A stretch of 64,000 bases of DNA from Dyella acidisoli (GCF_030160295.1 NZ_BSOB01000017.1:276049-340048), one strand, 5' to 3'; positions 1 to 11,580 are shown, counted from the first letter of the stretch. Made by a program: numbers and translations. The notes: generated from the sequence alone by a model not told the origin.

Positions 1-23
1 TCCCGCTTTCGCGGGAATGACGG
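1..23. repeat. Family A palindrome, partial (window edge)
   Basis: The window opens inside a short hairpin in which TCCCGC and GCGGGA flank TTTC, followed by ATGACGG. The same unit occurs complete near 50.5 kb and 55.3 kb. The rest of the copy lies outside the window. Positions 24-168 hold no gene that I can support; they should carry the aspS promoter, but I see no convincing -35/-10 pair. Confidence 0.6.
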
Positions 24-168
24 CTCCCCTGAGGACCTTCCACCACGGCAGATGCCGATGCGCTGATGATCATTGGGGTACTGCACGGCGGGATGCCGTG
101 GGGAATGCTAAGATTCCGAGCCTTTTCCACGCTGATTCGCCGCCCTGGCGGCACGGAGCATCAAGCGC

Positions 169-1941
169 ATGCGCACGCATTACTGCGGCCTCATCAATGA
201 GTCGCTGGTCGGCCAGACCGTCACCCTGTGCGGCTGGGTCAACACCCTTCGCCTGCAGAGCCACGTCGCCTTCGTCGATCTGCGCGACCATGAGGGCATC
301 GCCCAGGTAGTGATCGAGCGCGAGAACGCAGATGCTTTCGCAGTAGCCGGCGAGCTGGGTTACGAATACTGCGTGCGCGTCACGGGCAGCATTCGCAAGC
401 GCCTGTCGGCCAACGACAAGCTGAAGACCGGCACGGTGGAGCTGCTGGCCGAGAAGGTGGAGATTCTCAACGCTGCGAAGGATTTGCCGTTCGCGCTGCA
501 CGAGAACCCCAACGAGGACATGCGGATGACGTACCGCTACCTCGACCTGCGCCGCCCCGAGATGCAGCACATGATGCGTACGCGCATCAAGCTGGTGCAG
601 GCGTTGCGCCGTTATCTGGATGCGCGCGGTTTTCAGGACATCGAAACGCCCATCCTCACCAAGGCTACGCCGGAAGGCGCGCGCGATTACCTGGTGCCCA
701 GCCGTGTGCATCCGGGTCAGTTCTATGCGCTGCCGCAGTCGCCGCAGCTGTTCAAGCAGATCCTGATGATGGCCGGTTTCGACCGTTACTATCAGATCGC
801 GCGCTGCTTCCGTGACGAAGACTTGCGCGCCGACCGCCAGCCGGAATTCACTCAGCTCGATATGGAATTCGCCTTCGTGCAGGAGCGCGATGTGCAGGAT
901 TTCGTCGAAGCGATGATCCGCCATATCTTCAAGGAAGTGGTCGGCGTGGAATTGGCCGAATCGTTCCCACGCATGACCTGGGACGAGGCGATGCGCCGTT
1001 ACGGTTCCGACAAACCCGACCTGCGCATCACGCTGGAATTGGTCGACGTAGCGGATCTGCTCAAGCACGTGGAATTCAAGGTGTTTGCCGAACCGGCCAA
1101 CGATCCGGCCGGCCGCGTGGCTGCGCTGCGCTTGCCTGGCGGTGCCACGCTCAGCCGCAAGGAAATTGATCAACTCACTGAATACGTGGCCAAGTACGGC
1201 GCGAAGGGGTTGGCGTGGATCAAGGTGGAAGACCTCGCCAAGGGCCGCGAAGGCGTCAATTCGCCGGTGGCGAAGTTCCTCGATGATGCCGCGCTGGATG
1301 CCGTGCTCAAGGCGACTGGCGCGCAATCGGGTGACATGGTGTTCCTGGGCGCGGGCAAGTGGAAAGCCGTCACCGACTTCATGGGCGCGCTGCGCTTGAA
1401 GGTGGCCAAGGATCGCGGCCTGGTGGAAAACAGCTGGAAACCGCTGTGGGTGACTGACTTCCCGATGTTCGAGTATGACGAGGAAGAAAAACGTTTCGTC
1501 GCCCTGCATCACCCATTTACTGGTCCGAAGGTGGATGACATCGCCGATCTGCGCGCCAATGCAGCGATTGCGGTGAGCCGCGGCTATGACATGGTGCTCA
1601 ACGGCAACGAAATCGGCGGCGGTTCGATCCGTATCCATCGCCCGGACATGCAAAGCGCAGTGTTCGAGTTGCTCGGCATCGGCGCAGAAGAAGCCGAGAT
1701 GAAGTTCGGCTTCCTGCTCAAGGCGCTGAAGTTCGGCGCGCCGCCGCACGGCGGCATCGCGTTCGGCATCGACCGCGTTGCGGCATTGATGGCGGGCACC
1801 GAATCGATCCGCGACGTGATTGCGTTCCCGAAGACCACCAGCGCGCAGGATCTGATGACGGATGCGCCGTCTGTAGTGAGCGAGCCGCAGTTGAAAGAAC
1901 TGCATGTCGCGGTGGCGGTCACAGAAAAAGCGAAAAGCTGA
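169..1941 (+). CDS. aspS: Aspartyl-tRNA synthetase
   Basis: Charges tRNA-Asp with aspartate in the cytoplasm (class II aminoacyl-tRNA synthetase). The 590-residue length fits the bacterial type. An N-terminal OB-fold anticodon-binding domain (about residues 1-110) precedes the class II core. Motif 2 is visible around F214-R215 ([12 protein letters not shown]) and motif 3 around G533-R536 (FGIDRVAAL). The bacterial insertion domain lies between them (about 290-420). The start MRTHYCG matches the usual family N-terminus, so longer in-frame starts were not used. A hairpin follows the stop. Whether it is discriminating or also charges tRNA-Asn cannot be decided here, because asnS and gatCAB are not in the window. 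Confidence 0.97.
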   Translation: MRTHYCGLINESLVGQTVTLCGWVNTLRLQSHVAFVDLRDHEGIAQVVIERENADAFAVAGELGYEYCVRVTGSIRKRLSANDKLKTGTVELLAEKVEILNAAKDLPFALHENPNEDMRMTYRYLDLRRPEMQHMMRTRIKLVQALRRYLDARGFQDIETPILTKATPEGARDYLVPSRVHPGQFYALPQSPQLFKQILMMAGFDRYYQIARCFRDEDLRADRQPEFTQLDMEFAFVQERDVQDFVEAMIRHIFKEVVGVELAESFPRMTWDEAMRRYGSDKPDLRITLELVDVADLLKHVEFKVFAEPANDPAGRVAALRLPGGATLSRKEIDQLTEYVAKYGAKGLAWIKVEDLAKGREGVNSPVAKFLDDAALDAVLKATGAQSGDMVFLGAGKWKAVTDFMGALRLKVAKDRGLVENSWKPLWVTDFPMFEYDEEEKRFVALHHPFTGPKVDDIADLRANAAIAVSRGYDMVLNGNEIGGGSIRIHRPDMQSAVFELLGIGAEEAEMKFGFLLKALKFGAPPHGGIAFGIDRVAALMAGTESIRDVIAFPKTTSAQDLMTDAPSVVSEPQLKELHVAVAVTEKAKS

Positions 1942-1947
1942 GCTGGC

Positions 1948-1977
1948 GATGCCATGCCTCAATCACGGCATGGCATC
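1948..1977 (+). terminator. Hairpin after aspS
   Basis: A perfect 11-bp inverted repeat (GATGCCATGCC / GGCATGGCATC) with an 8-nt loop starts 7 nt after the aspS stop. There is no clear T-run after it, so it may be a weak or Rho-assisted terminator or an RNA-stabilising hairpin. Confidence 0.5.
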
Positions 1978-2007
1978 CTGCCTGCTGCTTTGTAGTGCTT
2001 TGATTTC

Positions 2008-2643
2008 ATGACCGAACACGTCATCTTGCTGCACGGCCTTTGGATGCGCGGTTTCGCGCTGGGCCTGCTGCATCGCCGTCTGATGGAAGAGGGCTTTCGC
2101 CTCCATCGCTTCGACTACATGAGCGTGGCGGCGACGCAGGAGCACATCCTGGGTCGGCTGCATGCGAGCATGCTCGATTACGCGCCCGGGCCGGTGCATC
2201 TCGTCGGCCATAGCCTGGGCGGTCTGCTTGCTTTGCGTGCTTGCTTGGCAGCGAACGATCTGCCGCCTGGCCGCATCGTCTGTCTCGGTTCACCGCTGAA
2301 GGGTAGTGCCGCGGCGCGTGCCTTCGCCCGCCTTGGGCGCGGCGGCGAGGTGCTGCTAGGCCATAACCGCGCGTTGCTGGAACTGGGGCTGGAAGCCTGG
2401 AAAGGTCCACGCGAAGTGGGCGTGATCGCCGGCCGCATGCCGATCGGCCTGGGCGCTATGCTCAGCCCCATTCCTGGCGAGCACGACGGCACTGTGGCGG
2501 TGGAAGAAACCGTGCTGCCCGGGCTGGCTGCTCATTGCGTGGTCGAAACCAGCCATACGGGGCTGCTGTTTTCGGCGGAAGTGGCGCGGTTGACGGCCAA
2601 CTTCCTGCGCGAGGGGAGCTTTGGCTCCCTCTCTCCTTTGTAA
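2008..2643 (+). CDS. Alpha/beta-hydrolase (lipase/esterase-like)
   Basis: A 211-residue alpha/beta-hydrolase. The N-terminal strand and oxyanion region (VILLHGLWMRG, residues 5-15) is followed by a nucleophile elbow GHSLGG with Ser69. A likely acid/His pair lies in the C-terminal third (EHDGTVAVEE and the later SHTGLLFS). There is no signal peptide, so it is probably cytoplasmic. It resembles the small lipase-like proteins whose substrates are mostly unknown. It stands alone between aspS and yebC with its own 3' palindrome. Fold assignment is firm; the substrate is not predictable. Confidence 0.8.
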   Translation: MTEHVILLHGLWMRGFALGLLHRRLMEEGFRLHRFDYMSVAATQEHILGRLHASMLDYAPGPVHLVGHSLGGLLALRACLAANDLPPGRIVCLGSPLKGSAAARAFARLGRGGEVLLGHNRALLELGLEAWKGPREVGVIAGRMPIGLGAMLSPIPGEHDGTVAVEETVLPGLAAHCVVETSHTGLLFSAEVARLTANFLREGSFGSLSPL

Positions 2644-2662
2644 TTTGTGGGAAAACCTCGGG

Positions 2663-2760
2663 CTCGTCGCCCCGGCGAAGGCCGGGGCCCAGTGTCTTGA
2701 TGGGCCAACGAAGTCGCTGGGCCCCGGCCTTCGCCGGGGCGACGAGGGCCAAGTTTTTTT
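2663..2760 (+). terminator. Family A double palindrome with T-run
   Basis: Two hairpins (GCCCCGGC-GAAG-GCCGGGGC and GCCCCGGC-CTTC-GCCGGGGC) face each other as an inverted pair, 2663-2694 and 2717-2746. They are followed by seven or more T residues at 2753-2760. The position, 20 nt after the hydrolase stop, and the T-run suggest a rho-independent terminator built from a dispersed extragenic palindrome. Another copy of the same sub-type starts at 63973. Confidence 0.7.
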
Positions 2761-2849
2761 CCGTGACTTCGGGAGGAGAGAAGGAGAGCGATGGCGCAAT
2801 GCAGTAAAATCTCCCGCTTTCCACTTTCAAACCCAAGCCAGGTATCCCT

Positions 2850-3575
2850 ATGGGTAGAGGCCCGTCCATCGAAGGTCGCAAGAATGCCGAAGACGCCAAG
2901 CGCGCCAAGGTGTTCACCAAGCTGATCCGCGAAATCACCGTTGCCACGCGAGCCGGCGTGCCCGACCCCGCGCTCAATCCGCGCCTGCGCACGGCCGTGG
3001 ACAAGGCGCTGACCGCCAACATGTCCAAGGACACCATCGAACGCGCGATCAAGCGCGGCTCCGGTGCCGATGGCGGCGCGAAGATGGAAGAACTGCGCTA
3101 TGAAGGTTATGGCCCGGGCGGCATCGCGCTGATCATCGAATGCTTCACCGACAACACCGTCCGCACGGTGGCCGACGTGCGCCACGCGCTCACCAAGCAC
3201 GGCGGCAATTTGGGCACCAGCGGTTCGGTGGCGTTCCAGTTCACGCGCTGCGGTGAGCTGGCGTTCTCCACCGGCGGCGATGAGGCGAAGGAAGAAAAGA
3301 TCCTGGAAGCCGCACTCGATGCGGGCGCCGACGATGTGGTCAACGAGAACGGCGAAAGCACGGTGCTCTGTGCACCCGAAAACTTCGAAGCCGTGCAGCA
3401 GAAGCTGATCGAAGCCGGCCTCGATGCGCAGCATGCGGGTGTGGTGATGCGTCCGAACAATCGCACTGCCGTGTCGGGTGAAATACTCGAAACGCTCAAC
3501 GATCTGCTCGAAAAACTCGATGGCCTCGACGACGTGAGCGAGGTTTATCACAACGCGTTGCTGCCGGCCGAGTGA
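2850..3575 (+). CDS. yebC: YebC/PmpR family protein
   Basis: A 241-residue member of the YebC family. It begins [20 protein letters not shown], the conserved basic N-terminus, and keeps the three-domain length. YebC proteins were first described as DNA-binding transcriptional regulators (PmpR in Pseudomonas); more recent work links some members to relief of ribosome stalling, so the role should be read as open. It sits directly upstream of ruvC (22-nt gap), the classical yebC-ruvCAB arrangement of gammaproteobacteria. Confidence 0.95.
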   Translation: MGRGPSIEGRKNAEDAKRAKVFTKLIREITVATRAGVPDPALNPRLRTAVDKALTANMSKDTIERAIKRGSGADGGAKMEELRYEGYGPGGIALIIECFTDNTVRTVADVRHALTKHGGNLGTSGSVAFQFTRCGELAFSTGGDEAKEEKILEAALDAGADDVVNENGESTVLCAPENFEAVQQKLIEAGLDAQHAGVVMRPNNRTAVSGEILETLNDLLEKLDGLDDVSEVYHNALLPAE

Positions 3576-3597
3576 CGGGCTTTCGAGCCACCTCTCC

Positions 3598-4119
3598 ATG
3601 ATCCGTATCATCGGCATCGATCCTGGCAGCCAGCGTACGGGCATCGGCATCGTGGATGTCGATGCTGCTGGCAAGCTGTCGCACGTTTTTCATGCTGCTC
3701 TAGTCGTGGCTGGCGAAGAGAATTTCACGCTGCGCCTGAAGCGCATCTTCGAAGGCGTGGATGAAATCATTTCGATGCATCGCCCGGTGGAGTGCGGCAT
3801 TGAGCGCGTATTCATGGCGCGCAATGCCGATTCGGCGCTCAAGCTTGGGCAGGCACGCGGGGCGGCGATCTGCGCAGTAGTGAATCGCGGTATCCCGGTG
3901 CACGAATACGCTGCTACCGAAGTGAAGAAATCGGTGGTCGGTGGTGGCCGCAGCGACAAAACGCAGGTACAGCACATGATCGGTGTATTGCTCGGCTTGA
4001 AGGGTCCGATCCAGGCGGACGCAGCCGATGCGCTGGCGATTGCCGTCGCGCATGCGCATACCCGTTCCAGTCTCGAACGCGTGGGCATTCCGCGCACGGC
4101 ATGGAGACGTCGCCGATGA
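3598..4119 (+). CDS. ruvC: Holliday junction endonuclease RuvC
   Basis: Resolves Holliday junctions together with the RuvAB branch-migration motor. At 173 residues it is typical. The acidic catalytic set is visible: D8 in [11 protein letters not shown]69 in CGIERVF, and D141/D144 in QADAADALA. The stop overlaps the ruvA start by 4 nt (ATGA), which suggests translational coupling. Confidence 0.97.
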   Translation: MIRIIGIDPGSQRTGIGIVDVDAAGKLSHVFHAALVVAGEENFTLRLKRIFEGVDEIISMHRPVECGIERVFMARNADSALKLGQARGAAICAVVNRGIPVHEYAATEVKKSVVGGGRSDKTQVQHMIGVLLGLKGPIQADAADALAIAVAHAHTRSSLERVGIPRTAWRRRR

Positions 4120-4712
4120 TCGGCCGACTCAGAGGTACGCTTATTTCGAAGCAGCCACCGTGGCTGCTGGTGGAAGTGGGTGGCGTGGGTTACGAATTGG
4201 AAGCGCCCATGTCCACCATTTACGACCTGCCGCAAACCGGCAAGGAAGTGACGCTGCTCACGCACTACGCGGTGAAGGAAGACAGCGTGGCGCTCTACGG
4301 TTTTCTGCATGAATCCGAGCGCACCTCGTTCCGCAATCTGCTGAAAGTCAGCGGCATCGGCGCAAAGACAGCGCTGTCCGTGCTGTCGGGCGTATCCACG
4401 CAGGATTTCGCACGGCTGGTGCAGGCGGGCGATGTGGTCGCGCTCACCAAGATTCCAGGCATCGGCAAGAAGACGGCCGAACGCATCGTGGTAGAGCTGC
4501 GCGATCGTGTCGACGGTCTTGGCATAAACATGCCGGGTCTCACAGCCGCGCCCGGGGCGCCCGCTGATCCGGCTGCCGAAGCCACCGTGGCGCTGCAACA
4601 GCTCGGCTACAAGCCGGCCGAAGTCACTCGGCTCGTACAGAAAGTCGCCGCATCGGGCGACGACGCCGAAACCATCATCCGCAAGGCGCTGCGCGCCGCA
4701 CTCGGGAGTTGA
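4116..4712 (+). CDS. ruvA: Holliday junction helicase subunit RuvA
   Basis: DNA-binding tetramer that targets RuvB to Holliday junctions. The 198-residue form starts at MIGRLRGTL, the conserved family N-terminus. An upstream in-frame ATG (4101) would add five residues inside ruvC and was rejected. The helix-hairpin-helix repeats are visible in the middle ([15 protein letters not shown] and [16 protein letters not shown], about residues 72-125). A C-terminal UBA-like domain III contacts RuvB. Confidence 0.97.
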   Translation: MIGRLRGTLISKQPPWLLVEVGGVGYELEAPMSTIYDLPQTGKEVTLLTHYAVKEDSVALYGFLHESERTSFRNLLKVSGIGAKTALSVLSGVSTQDFARLVQAGDVVALTKIPGIGKKTAERIVVELRDRVDGLGINMPGLTAAPGAPADPAAEATVALQQLGYKPAEVTRLVQKVAASGDDAETIIRKALRAALGS

Positions 4713-4714
4713 CC

Positions 4715-6616
4715 GTGGGACAGGAGATTCATCAAGGCTTGAGCGAAGCCGACACCAAGAAACGACTGGCCACTTTGGCGCTAGGCGCCATCGGCGTCGT
4801 TTATGGCGATATCGGCACCAGCCCGCTGTACACCCTGCAGACCACGCTGAGTCACGACGGCATGCGTCCTACACCGGAAAGCATCTACGGCGTGCTGTCA
4901 CTGATTTTCTGGGCACAGATCATCGTGGTGTCGCTGAAGTACGTGGTGTTCATCATGCGCGCCGACAACAAAGGGGAAGGCGGCATCATGGCGCTGATGG
5001 CGCTGGCGTTGCGCGGTGTGGGCGGTCAACCGAAACTACGGTGGTTGCTGGCGATTATCGGCATCTTCGGTGCTTCGCTGTTCTATGGCGACGGCGTGAT
5101 CACGCCGGCCATTTCGGTGCTGTCGGCGGTGGAAGGTGTGAAGGTAGCCGCGCCTGGCTTGGCGCACTGGGTGGTGCCGGTTACGGCGGTGATTTTGTTC
5201 TTCCTGTTCGCGCTGCAGCGACATGGCACGGAGCGCGTGGGCAAGCTGTTCGGTCCGGTGATGGTGATCTGGTTCATTACGATCGCGGTGCTCGGCGGAC
5301 GCATGATTCTGACCGAGCCTCACGTGTTGTACGCGCTCAACCCGTATTATGGTTTGAGCTTCTTCATGACGCACGGCATGCAAGGGTTTGTCGCGTTGGG
5401 CGGCGTAGTGCTGGCCCTCACCGGCGCCGAGGCGCTGTATGCGGATATGGGCCACTTCGGCAAGCAGCCGATCCGGCTCGCATGGTTCAACTTCGTGCTT
5501 CCAGCGTTGGTGCTCAATTACTTCGGACAAGGCGCCTTGCTGCTGCATGATCCCAGCGCCATCGACAATCCGTTCTTCAAGACTGTGCCGTCGATGTTGC
5601 TGTATCCGATGATCGCGCTGGCCACGGTGGCGACGGTGATCGCTTCGCAAGCAGTGATCTCCGGCGCGTTCTCGATGACGCGTGAGGCGATGACGCTGGG
5701 TTATTCGATGCGCATGCCGGTGGTGCATACCTCGCGCGAGATGTCCGGCCAGATCTTCGTGCCGTGGATCAACGCGTTCCTGTTGGTGATGGTGCTGGTG
5801 GCGGTGCTTGGTTTCCGCAGCTCCGACAGCCTGAGCGCGGCCTACGGCATCGCGGTGACCGGCACGATGACCATCACGACCGTGCTGGCGCTGTTCGTGG
5901 CGCGTCACCGGTGGGGATGGAGCCTTCCACTCCTGTGGATCGTGGGCGCGATCCTGTTGACCATCGACATCTCCTTCTTCGCCGCCAACCTGATCAAGGT
6001 GGAATACGGCGGCTGGTTCCCGCTGGTGCTGGGTTTGGCCGTGTTTGTGGTGATGACCACTTGGCGCCGTGGACGCGAGCTGGTGGTACGTGAGATCAAG
6101 CAGGGTGGTCTGGCGCTATCGCCGTTCATCGAGAACATCACCGAACATCCGCCGCTACGTGTGCCCGGTACCGCCGTATTCCTCACTGCCAATCAGAGTG
6201 CTGTACCGCACGCGTTGCTGCACAACCTAAAGCACAACAAAGTGCTGCACGATCGCAACGTGATGCTCACGGTGGAGGTGCTGGAAGCCCCCTTTGCCGA
6301 CCGCGAAGAACGCATTCACTTGTCACCGCTAGGCAGCGATTTCTACGGCTTGGCAGTGCGCTTCGGCTTTGCGGAGGATCCGAACATTCCACTTGTGCTG
6401 TCCAAGTGCGCCAAGGTGGGCCTGCCGTTCGATCTGATGGACACCACCTTCTTCCTTTCGCGCGAGAACATCGTTGCCGATAAACGCCGTCCTGGCATGG
6501 CGCTGTGGCGTGATCGCCTGTTCGCTTTCATGTCGCGCAATGCATTGCCGGCTACGGCGTTCTTCCAGATTCCGGGTAATCGATTGATCGAGCTGGGGAC
6601 GCAAGTGGAGATTTGA
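4715..6616 (+). CDS. kup: KUP-family potassium uptake transporter
   Basis: Proton-coupled low-affinity K+ importer with about 12 membrane helices over the first 440 residues and a soluble C-terminal domain. The KUP signature [17 protein letters not shown] lies near the N-terminus. I chose GTG 4715 (633 residues) because GGGAG at 4704-4708 gives proper ribosome-binding spacing. The alternative TTG at 4709 overlaps the ruvA stop but has almost no spacer. The gene splits ruvA from ruvB. This placement is unusual compared with E. coli, but I see no sign of disruption. Confidence 0.93.
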   Translation: MGQEIHQGLSEADTKKRLATLALGAIGVVYGDIGTSPLYTLQTTLSHDGMRPTPESIYGVLSLIFWAQIIVVSLKYVVFIMRADNKGEGGIMALMALALRGVGGQPKLRWLLAIIGIFGASLFYGDGVITPAISVLSAVEGVKVAAPGLAHWVVPVTAVILFFLFALQRHGTERVGKLFGPVMVIWFITIAVLGGRMILTEPHVLYALNPYYGLSFFMTHGMQGFVALGGVVLALTGAEALYADMGHFGKQPIRLAWFNFVLPALVLNYFGQGALLLHDPSAIDNPFFKTVPSMLLYPMIALATVATVIASQAVISGAFSMTREAMTLGYSMRMPVVHTSREMSGQIFVPWINAFLLVMVLVAVLGFRSSDSLSAAYGIAVTGTMTITTVLALFVARHRWGWSLPLLWIVGAILLTIDISFFAANLIKVEYGGWFPLVLGLAVFVVMTTWRRGRELVVREIKQGGLALSPFIENITEHPPLRVPGTAVFLTANQSAVPHALLHNLKHNKVLHDRNVMLTVEVLEAPFADREERIHLSPLGSDFYGLAVRFGFAEDPNIPLVLSKCAKVGLPFDLMDTTFFLSRENIVADKRRPGMALWRDRLFAFMSRNALPATAFFQIPGNRLIELGTQVEI

Positions 6617-6671
6617 GGGAGCAGGGCGCGCTGTTCGCCCTTGGAACCTCACTCTCAGCCATAATCGCCGT

Positions 6672-7715
6672 ATGTCCGATCACCGCATCATTACCGCTGC
6701 CTCCCAGCTCGACGACGAAGCGCTGGAGGCCTCGATACGCCCGAAGCGGCTCAACGAGTATCTCGGCCAGCAGGCGGTGCGCGAGCAGCTGTCGATTTAC
6801 ATCGAGGCGGCGAAGAGACGTGGCGGTGCGTTGGACCACGTGCTGATCTTCGGTCCGCCAGGTCTGGGCAAAACGACGTTGAGCCATGTGATTGCCAACG
6901 AGTTGGGTGTAAACATCCGCTCCACCTCGGGCCCGGTGCTGGAGCGTGCGGGTGATCTGGCGGCGCTGCTCACCAATCTCGAAAAGAACGACGTGCTGTT
7001 CGTCGACGAGATCCATCGTCTCTCTCCGGTGGTCGAGGAAGTGCTCTATCCGGCGATGGAGGATTTCCAGATCGACATCATGATCGGCGAAGGTCCGGCC
7101 GCGCGTTCGATCAAGCTGGACTTGCCGCCCTTTACCTTGATTGGTGCGACGACGCGCGCGGGTCTGCTGACTGCGCCTCTTCGCGATCGCTTCGGCATCG
7201 TGCAACGCCTGGAGTTCTATTCGCCGGACGAACTCACTGCGATCGTGCGTCGCTCGGCGCGCATTCTCGGCATTCCTTGTGAAGTGGATGGTGCGCAGGA
7301 GATCGCACGCCGCTCACGCGGCACACCGCGTATCGCCAACCGCCTGCTGCGCCGTGTGCGCGACTACGCCGAAGTGCGTGCCGACGGACACATCACTCTC
7401 GATGCCGCGCGAGCCGCGATGAATATGCTCAAGGTCGATGCCGAAGGTTTCGACGAGCTGGATCGCCGTTTGCTTGCCGTCATCATCGAGAACTTCGATG
7501 GCGGTCCGGTGGGCGTGGAGTCGCTGGCTGCCGCGCTTAGCGAAGACCGCGGCACGCTGGAAGACGTAGTCGAGCCGTATCTGATCCAACAGGGTTTTCT
7601 GATACGCACCGCACGCGGCCGCATGGCCAGTGCCAAAGCCTGGCGTCACCTCGGCCTCACGCCGCCTCCGCGACAACCGCAGCCGAGCGATCTGTTTGGT
7701 GCCAGCGATGTCTGA
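6672..7715 (+). CDS. ruvB: Holliday junction helicase motor RuvB
   Basis: AAA+ ATPase that drives branch migration with RuvA. It has 347 residues. Walker A is GPPGLGKTT at 61-69, Walker B is VDEIH around 111-115, sensor 1 is GATTRAG and the arginine-finger region is LRDRFG. The C-terminal winged-helix domain ends the protein. Its 3' end overlaps the ybgC start by 8 nt. Confidence 0.97.
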   Translation: MSDHRIITAASQLDDEALEASIRPKRLNEYLGQQAVREQLSIYIEAAKRRGGALDHVLIFGPPGLGKTTLSHVIANELGVNIRSTSGPVLERAGDLAALLTNLEKNDVLFVDEIHRLSPVVEEVLYPAMEDFQIDIMIGEGPAARSIKLDLPPFTLIGATTRAGLLTAPLRDRFGIVQRLEFYSPDELTAIVRRSARILGIPCEVDGAQEIARRSRGTPRIANRLLRRVRDYAEVRADGHITLDAARAAMNMLKVDAEGFDELDRRLLAVIIENFDGGPVGVESLAAALSEDRGTLEDVVEPYLIQQGFLIRTARGRMASAKAWRHLGLTPPPRQPQPSDLFGASDV

Positions 7716-8127
7716 CGTTAAGACATTTAGGTGGCCGGTACGTGTTTACTGGGAAGACACAGACGCCGGCGGGGTGGTGTACCACGCCAGCTACCTGCGT
7801 TTCATGGAACGCGCCCGCACGGAGTGGCTGCGCGCCCTGGGCGTGGACCAGATGGCGTTCAAACAGGAGACCGGACTGGCCTTCATGGTGCACCGGATGG
7901 AGATCGACTTCCTCAAGCCCGCCCTGCTGGACGATGAACTGCTAGTCACGGTGGAAGTCAAAGAACGTCGTTCAGCCAGTATTCTTTTCGCGCAAACGAT
8001 CGTCCGGGCGGATGGCACCGTGCTTATCCAGGCGCAGGTCCGCGCGGCATGCGTGGATCTGAAACGGATGCAGCCCGCGCGGATTCCTGAAGACATTGTC
8101 GGCCGGATCGATCGCGTTCCAGCCTGA
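7708..8127 (+). CDS. ybgC: Tol-Pal-associated acyl-CoA thioesterase YbgC
   Basis: Hot-dog-fold thioesterase of 139 residues with the 4-hydroxybenzoyl-CoA thioesterase-type motif [17 protein letters not shown], including the catalytic Asp. It is the first gene of the tol-pal cluster. The start at 7708 (MSDVKTFRW) overlaps the ruvB stop. A longer in-frame start at 7630 would lie inside ruvB and was rejected. YbgC proteins are thought to act on acyl-CoA or acyl-ACP in phospholipid metabolism at the inner membrane. Confidence 0.93.
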   Translation: MSDVKTFRWPVRVYWEDTDAGGVVYHASYLRFMERARTEWLRALGVDQMAFKQETGLAFMVHRMEIDFLKPALLDDELLVTVEVKERRSASILFAQTIVRADGTVLIQAQVRAACVDLKRMQPARIPEDIVGRIDRVPA

Positions 8128-8172
8128 TTCAACTATTTACGACATACCCATGTGGTGGAGAACCCCCAAGCC

Positions 8173-8859
8173 ATGAACGGTGGATTGAACGTTTTCGAGA
8201 TCCTTGCGAGTGCAAGCTTGCCAGTGAAACTGGTGATGCTGGTGTTGGTGATAGGGTCGTTCTTCTCCTGGGTGATCATCCTCCGCAAGTATTCGCAGCT
8301 CAAAGCCGCGATGGAGAACGCCGAATCCTTCGAGGAGCGCTTCTGGTCCGGCGCGGATCTGGCGCAGCTGTTCCGCGAAGTGAGCAACAACGGCGGCAAC
8401 AGCGGCGGCATGGAAAATATCTTCGAGTCGGGCTTTCGCGAATTCGTGCGCCAGCGCCAGCGTCGCAGCACCGACGTGCGCACGGTGATCGAAGGTTCCG
8501 AGCGCGCGATGCGTGTGGCCGGCACCAAGGAGATCGGCCTGCTCGAGCGCAATCTGGAATTCCTTGCCAACGTGGGTTCGATCAGCCCGTACGTCGGCCT
8601 GTTCGGCACGGTGTGGGGCATCATGGGTGCGTTCCAGGGCCTGGGCGAAATGAAGGACGTCACTATCGCCGTGGTGGCGCCGCACATTTCCGAAGCGCTG
8701 ATCGCCACCGCCATGGGTTTGTTCGCCGCGATTCCGGCGGTGTGGGCCTACAACCGCTACGCCAACAAGGTCGAACGCGTCGCCTCGCGCTATGAAGTGT
8801 TCCAGGAAGAGTTCTCCTCCGTACTGCAGCGCCAGATCCAGACCGACGATAACCACTAA
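8173..8859 (+). CDS. tolQ: Tol-Pal proton channel subunit TolQ
   Basis: Inner-membrane MotA/ExbB-type protein that, with TolR, uses the proton gradient to energise TolA during outer-membrane constriction. It has 228 residues, with a first membrane helix near residues 13-35 and two more in the conserved core (SPYVGLFGTVWGIMGAF and ALIATAMGLFAAIPAVWAYN). A GTG at 8152 would add seven residues (MVENPQA), but ATG 8173 has GGTGGAG upstream and fits the family N-terminus better. Confidence 0.95.
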   Translation: MNGGLNVFEILASASLPVKLVMLVLVIGSFFSWVIILRKYSQLKAAMENAESFEERFWSGADLAQLFREVSNNGGNSGGMENIFESGFREFVRQRQRRSTDVRTVIEGSERAMRVAGTKEIGLLERNLEFLANVGSISPYVGLFGTVWGIMGAFQGLGEMKDVTIAVVAPHISEALIATAMGLFAAIPAVWAYNRYANKVERVASRYEVFQEEFSSVLQRQIQTDDNH

Positions 8860-8873
8860 GCGAGGCCGCGATC

Positions 8874-9306
<433 letters not shown>

Positions 9307-9320
<14 letters not shown>

Positions 9321-10245
9321 CGCCAAGGGCACTCCGCTCGCGGTCGCGCTATCGGCCGTTCTCCATCTGGGTATCGTCGCCTTCCTGTTCCTGGCGATGT
9401 TGCCCTGCACGTCGTACGAAAAATTCCTCACTGAGCTGCATCTGCCGAACCCGATCACTTGCACGCCGCCACCGCTGCAGCTAAGCGGTCCGGTGATCGA
9501 AGCCACACTGCTCGGCAATACGGCCGCGCCGCCGCCGAAGTCGGAGAAAGTGAAGCCGGTGCCCAACACTGTGCCACCACCGCCGTCGGTGCCGCCGCCT
9601 CCGCCGCCACCGATCGAACAGCCGAAGGTGAGTCAATTGCCGCCACCACCCGAGCATCCGGATGTGGTGGATCAGGAGCGCGTGGTGCAGGAAGGTCTGC
9701 AGAAGGCCGAGAACGCCAAGAAAGAACAGGAAGAAAAGCAGCGCCAGCGTCAAGCCGAATTGGACGCCCAGGCGGCTAAAAAGAAGGCCGAGCAGGAGAA
9801 GGTGGATGAGCTGTTCAAGCAGCTCGACAATGCTTCGGCGCAGACACAGAAGGCGGACAGCAAAGCCAACCAGGCGAAAAAGCAGCTCGCGGATCTGAAA
9901 AACGCGCAGGCTAACGGCATGGAGAATCTGCCGAACGCGGACCAGCGCCAGACGGGCAACAACTCCAACAGCACGCTGCTTTCGCAATATATGGCGGCGA
10001 TTCAGAACGCCGTCACGCAGAATTGGATCAGGCCGGATAACATGCCTAACGCTCCATGCGTGGTCCACATCGTGCAGATTCCCGGTGGCAATGTGCTGAG
10101 CGCCAAAGCATCACCTAACTGCCCTTACGATGCAGCTGGCAAGAAATCCGTCGAGGATGCCGTGCTGCGCGCGCAGCCGCTGCCCTATCAGGGCTTCGAA
10201 AGCGTGTTCCACCGCGACATCGACTTCACCTTCATTCCGCAGTGA
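9307..10245 (+). CDS. tolA: Tol-Pal envelope-spanning protein TolA
   Basis: A 312-residue protein in three parts. One N-terminal membrane helix (about 10-35) is followed by a proline-rich stretch (PPPPSVPPPPPPP, about 90-100) and a long Lys/Glu/Gln/Ala-rich helix (about 125-200). The C-terminal domain resembles TonB-C and contacts TolB and Pal. The start at 9307 (MDDRNAKG) was preferred over 9283, which lies deeper inside tolR. The helical domain is shorter than in E. coli TolA, which is common outside the enterics. Confidence 0.93.
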
Positions 10246-10253
10246 GCTAGCCC

Positions 10254-11576
10254 ATGCGCAGATCATCCCGATCGCTAATTACCCTCCTGCTGTTATTCAT
10301 CGCTGGCCTGGTTGCAGGCCCCGCCATGGCGCAGCAATCGTTGAACGTGCAGATCGTCGGTGGCGTGAAATCCGCCACACCGGTCGCCGTAGTGCCTTTC
10401 GCCCAGCAGGGCGCACCACTGCCCACCGACATCGCCGACGTGATCCGCAACGATCTCAACCGCTGCGGCAAATTCCGCTCGCTGGCGGTGAGTGAGATCG
10501 TCGAGCAGCCCAGCCAGGGTTCGGACATCAAGTTCGCCACCTGGCGTCTGCTCAAGCAGGACTACATCGTGATCGGCCGCATCAAAGATGCCGGCAATGG
10601 CATGGTGACAGTGGAATACGAGCTGTGGGATGTGAATCGCCAGCAGCGACTGCTCGGCAATGCCATGCCGCCTGCTTCCATCAGCGACCTGCGCGGCGTT
10701 GCGCATCAGATCGCCGATGCCATCTTCCAGCAGATCACCGGCATTCCCGGTGCATTCTGGACACGCATTGCCTACGTGACCATGGTCGGCAGCGGCAACA
10801 ACGCCACGTATTCGCTGATCGTGGCCGATTCGGATGGCTACAACCCGCAGGTGGTCGCGCGCTCGCATGAGGCGCTGTTGTCGCCCAAGTGGTCGCCCGA
10901 TGGCACGCGCATTGCGTATGTGTCCTTCGAAAGCGGCAACTCGGCGGTGTATATCCAGAACATCACCACCGGCTCCCGCCAGCTCATTTCCGGCCGTGCC
11001 AAGGGCATCAACAGCGCACCCGCCTGGTCGCCGGATGGCACCAAGCTTGCTCTGTCCCTCTCTTATACTGGCAACCCCGAGATCTACGTGATGGATCTGG
11101 GCAGCCGCCAGGAAACCCGCCTTACCCGCAGTCTGGCGATCAATACCGAGCCGGTCTGGTCGCCGGATGGCCAGAGCATCTATTTCACCTCCGACCGCTC
11201 CGGCCGCCCCCAGATCTATCGCATGTCGGCCGGCGGCGGCACGCCCGAGCGCGTTTCCTTCCAGGGCCAGCAGAACCTGGATGCGGCGATCAGCTACGAC
11301 AGCAAGCAGACCGCCATGGTGCAGGCCAACGGGAACGTGTATCGTATCGCCATCGTGGACCAGAGCCTCGGTGGGCAGGTGCGGTTTCTCTCGCCCGGTC
11401 CGATCGACGAATCGCCTAGCTTCGCGCCGAACGCCAGCATGTTGATTTACGCCGCCACCGATGGAGCCCGAGACGTGCTTTATGCCGTTTCGAACGATGG
11501 ATTGGTAAGGCAGCGCCTGGCGCTCGCCGATGGCGATGTCCGCCAACCGTCCTGGGGACCCTATCGCAAGCAGTGA
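10254..11576 (+). CDS. tolB: Tol-Pal periplasmic protein TolB
   Basis: Periplasmic 440-residue protein with a Sec signal peptide (to about ...GPAMA-QQS, residue 25). An N-terminal domain is followed by a six-bladed beta-propeller, shown by repeated SPDG and WSPDG motifs from about residue 200 on. TolB shuttles between Pal and TolA. It begins 8 nt after tolA, so it is probably co-transcribed. Two hairpins lie between it and pal. Confidence 0.97.
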   Translation: MRRSSRSLITLLLLFIAGLVAGPAMAQQSLNVQIVGGVKSATPVAVVPFAQQGAPLPTDIADVIRNDLNRCGKFRSLAVSEIVEQPSQGSDIKFATWRLLKQDYIVIGRIKDAGNGMVTVEYELWDVNRQQRLLGNAMPPASISDLRGVAHQIADAIFQQITGIPGAFWTRIAYVTMVGSGNNATYSLIVADSDGYNPQVVARSHEALLSPKWSPDGTRIAYVSFESGNSAVYIQNITTGSRQLISGRAKGINSAPAWSPDGTKLALSLSYTGNPEIYVMDLGSRQETRLTRSLAINTEPVWSPDGQSIYFTSDRSGRPQIYRMSAGGGTPERVSFQGQQNLDAAISYDSKQTAMVQANGNVYRIAIVDQSLGGQVRFLSPGPIDESPSFAPNASMLIYAATDGARDVLYAVSNDGLVRQRLALADGDVRQPSWGPYRKQ

Positions 11577-11580
11577 TTCA

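Noticed and set aside
70-1962. A 630-codon open frame antisense to aspS
   Set aside because: It lies fully opposite aspS, has a His/Arg-rich composition typical of antisense frames in high-G+C DNA, and shows no motif.
9482-10068. Antisense open frame over tolA
   Set aside because: It is the Leu/Arg-rich complement of the TolA Lys/Gln-rich helix, a known composition artefact.
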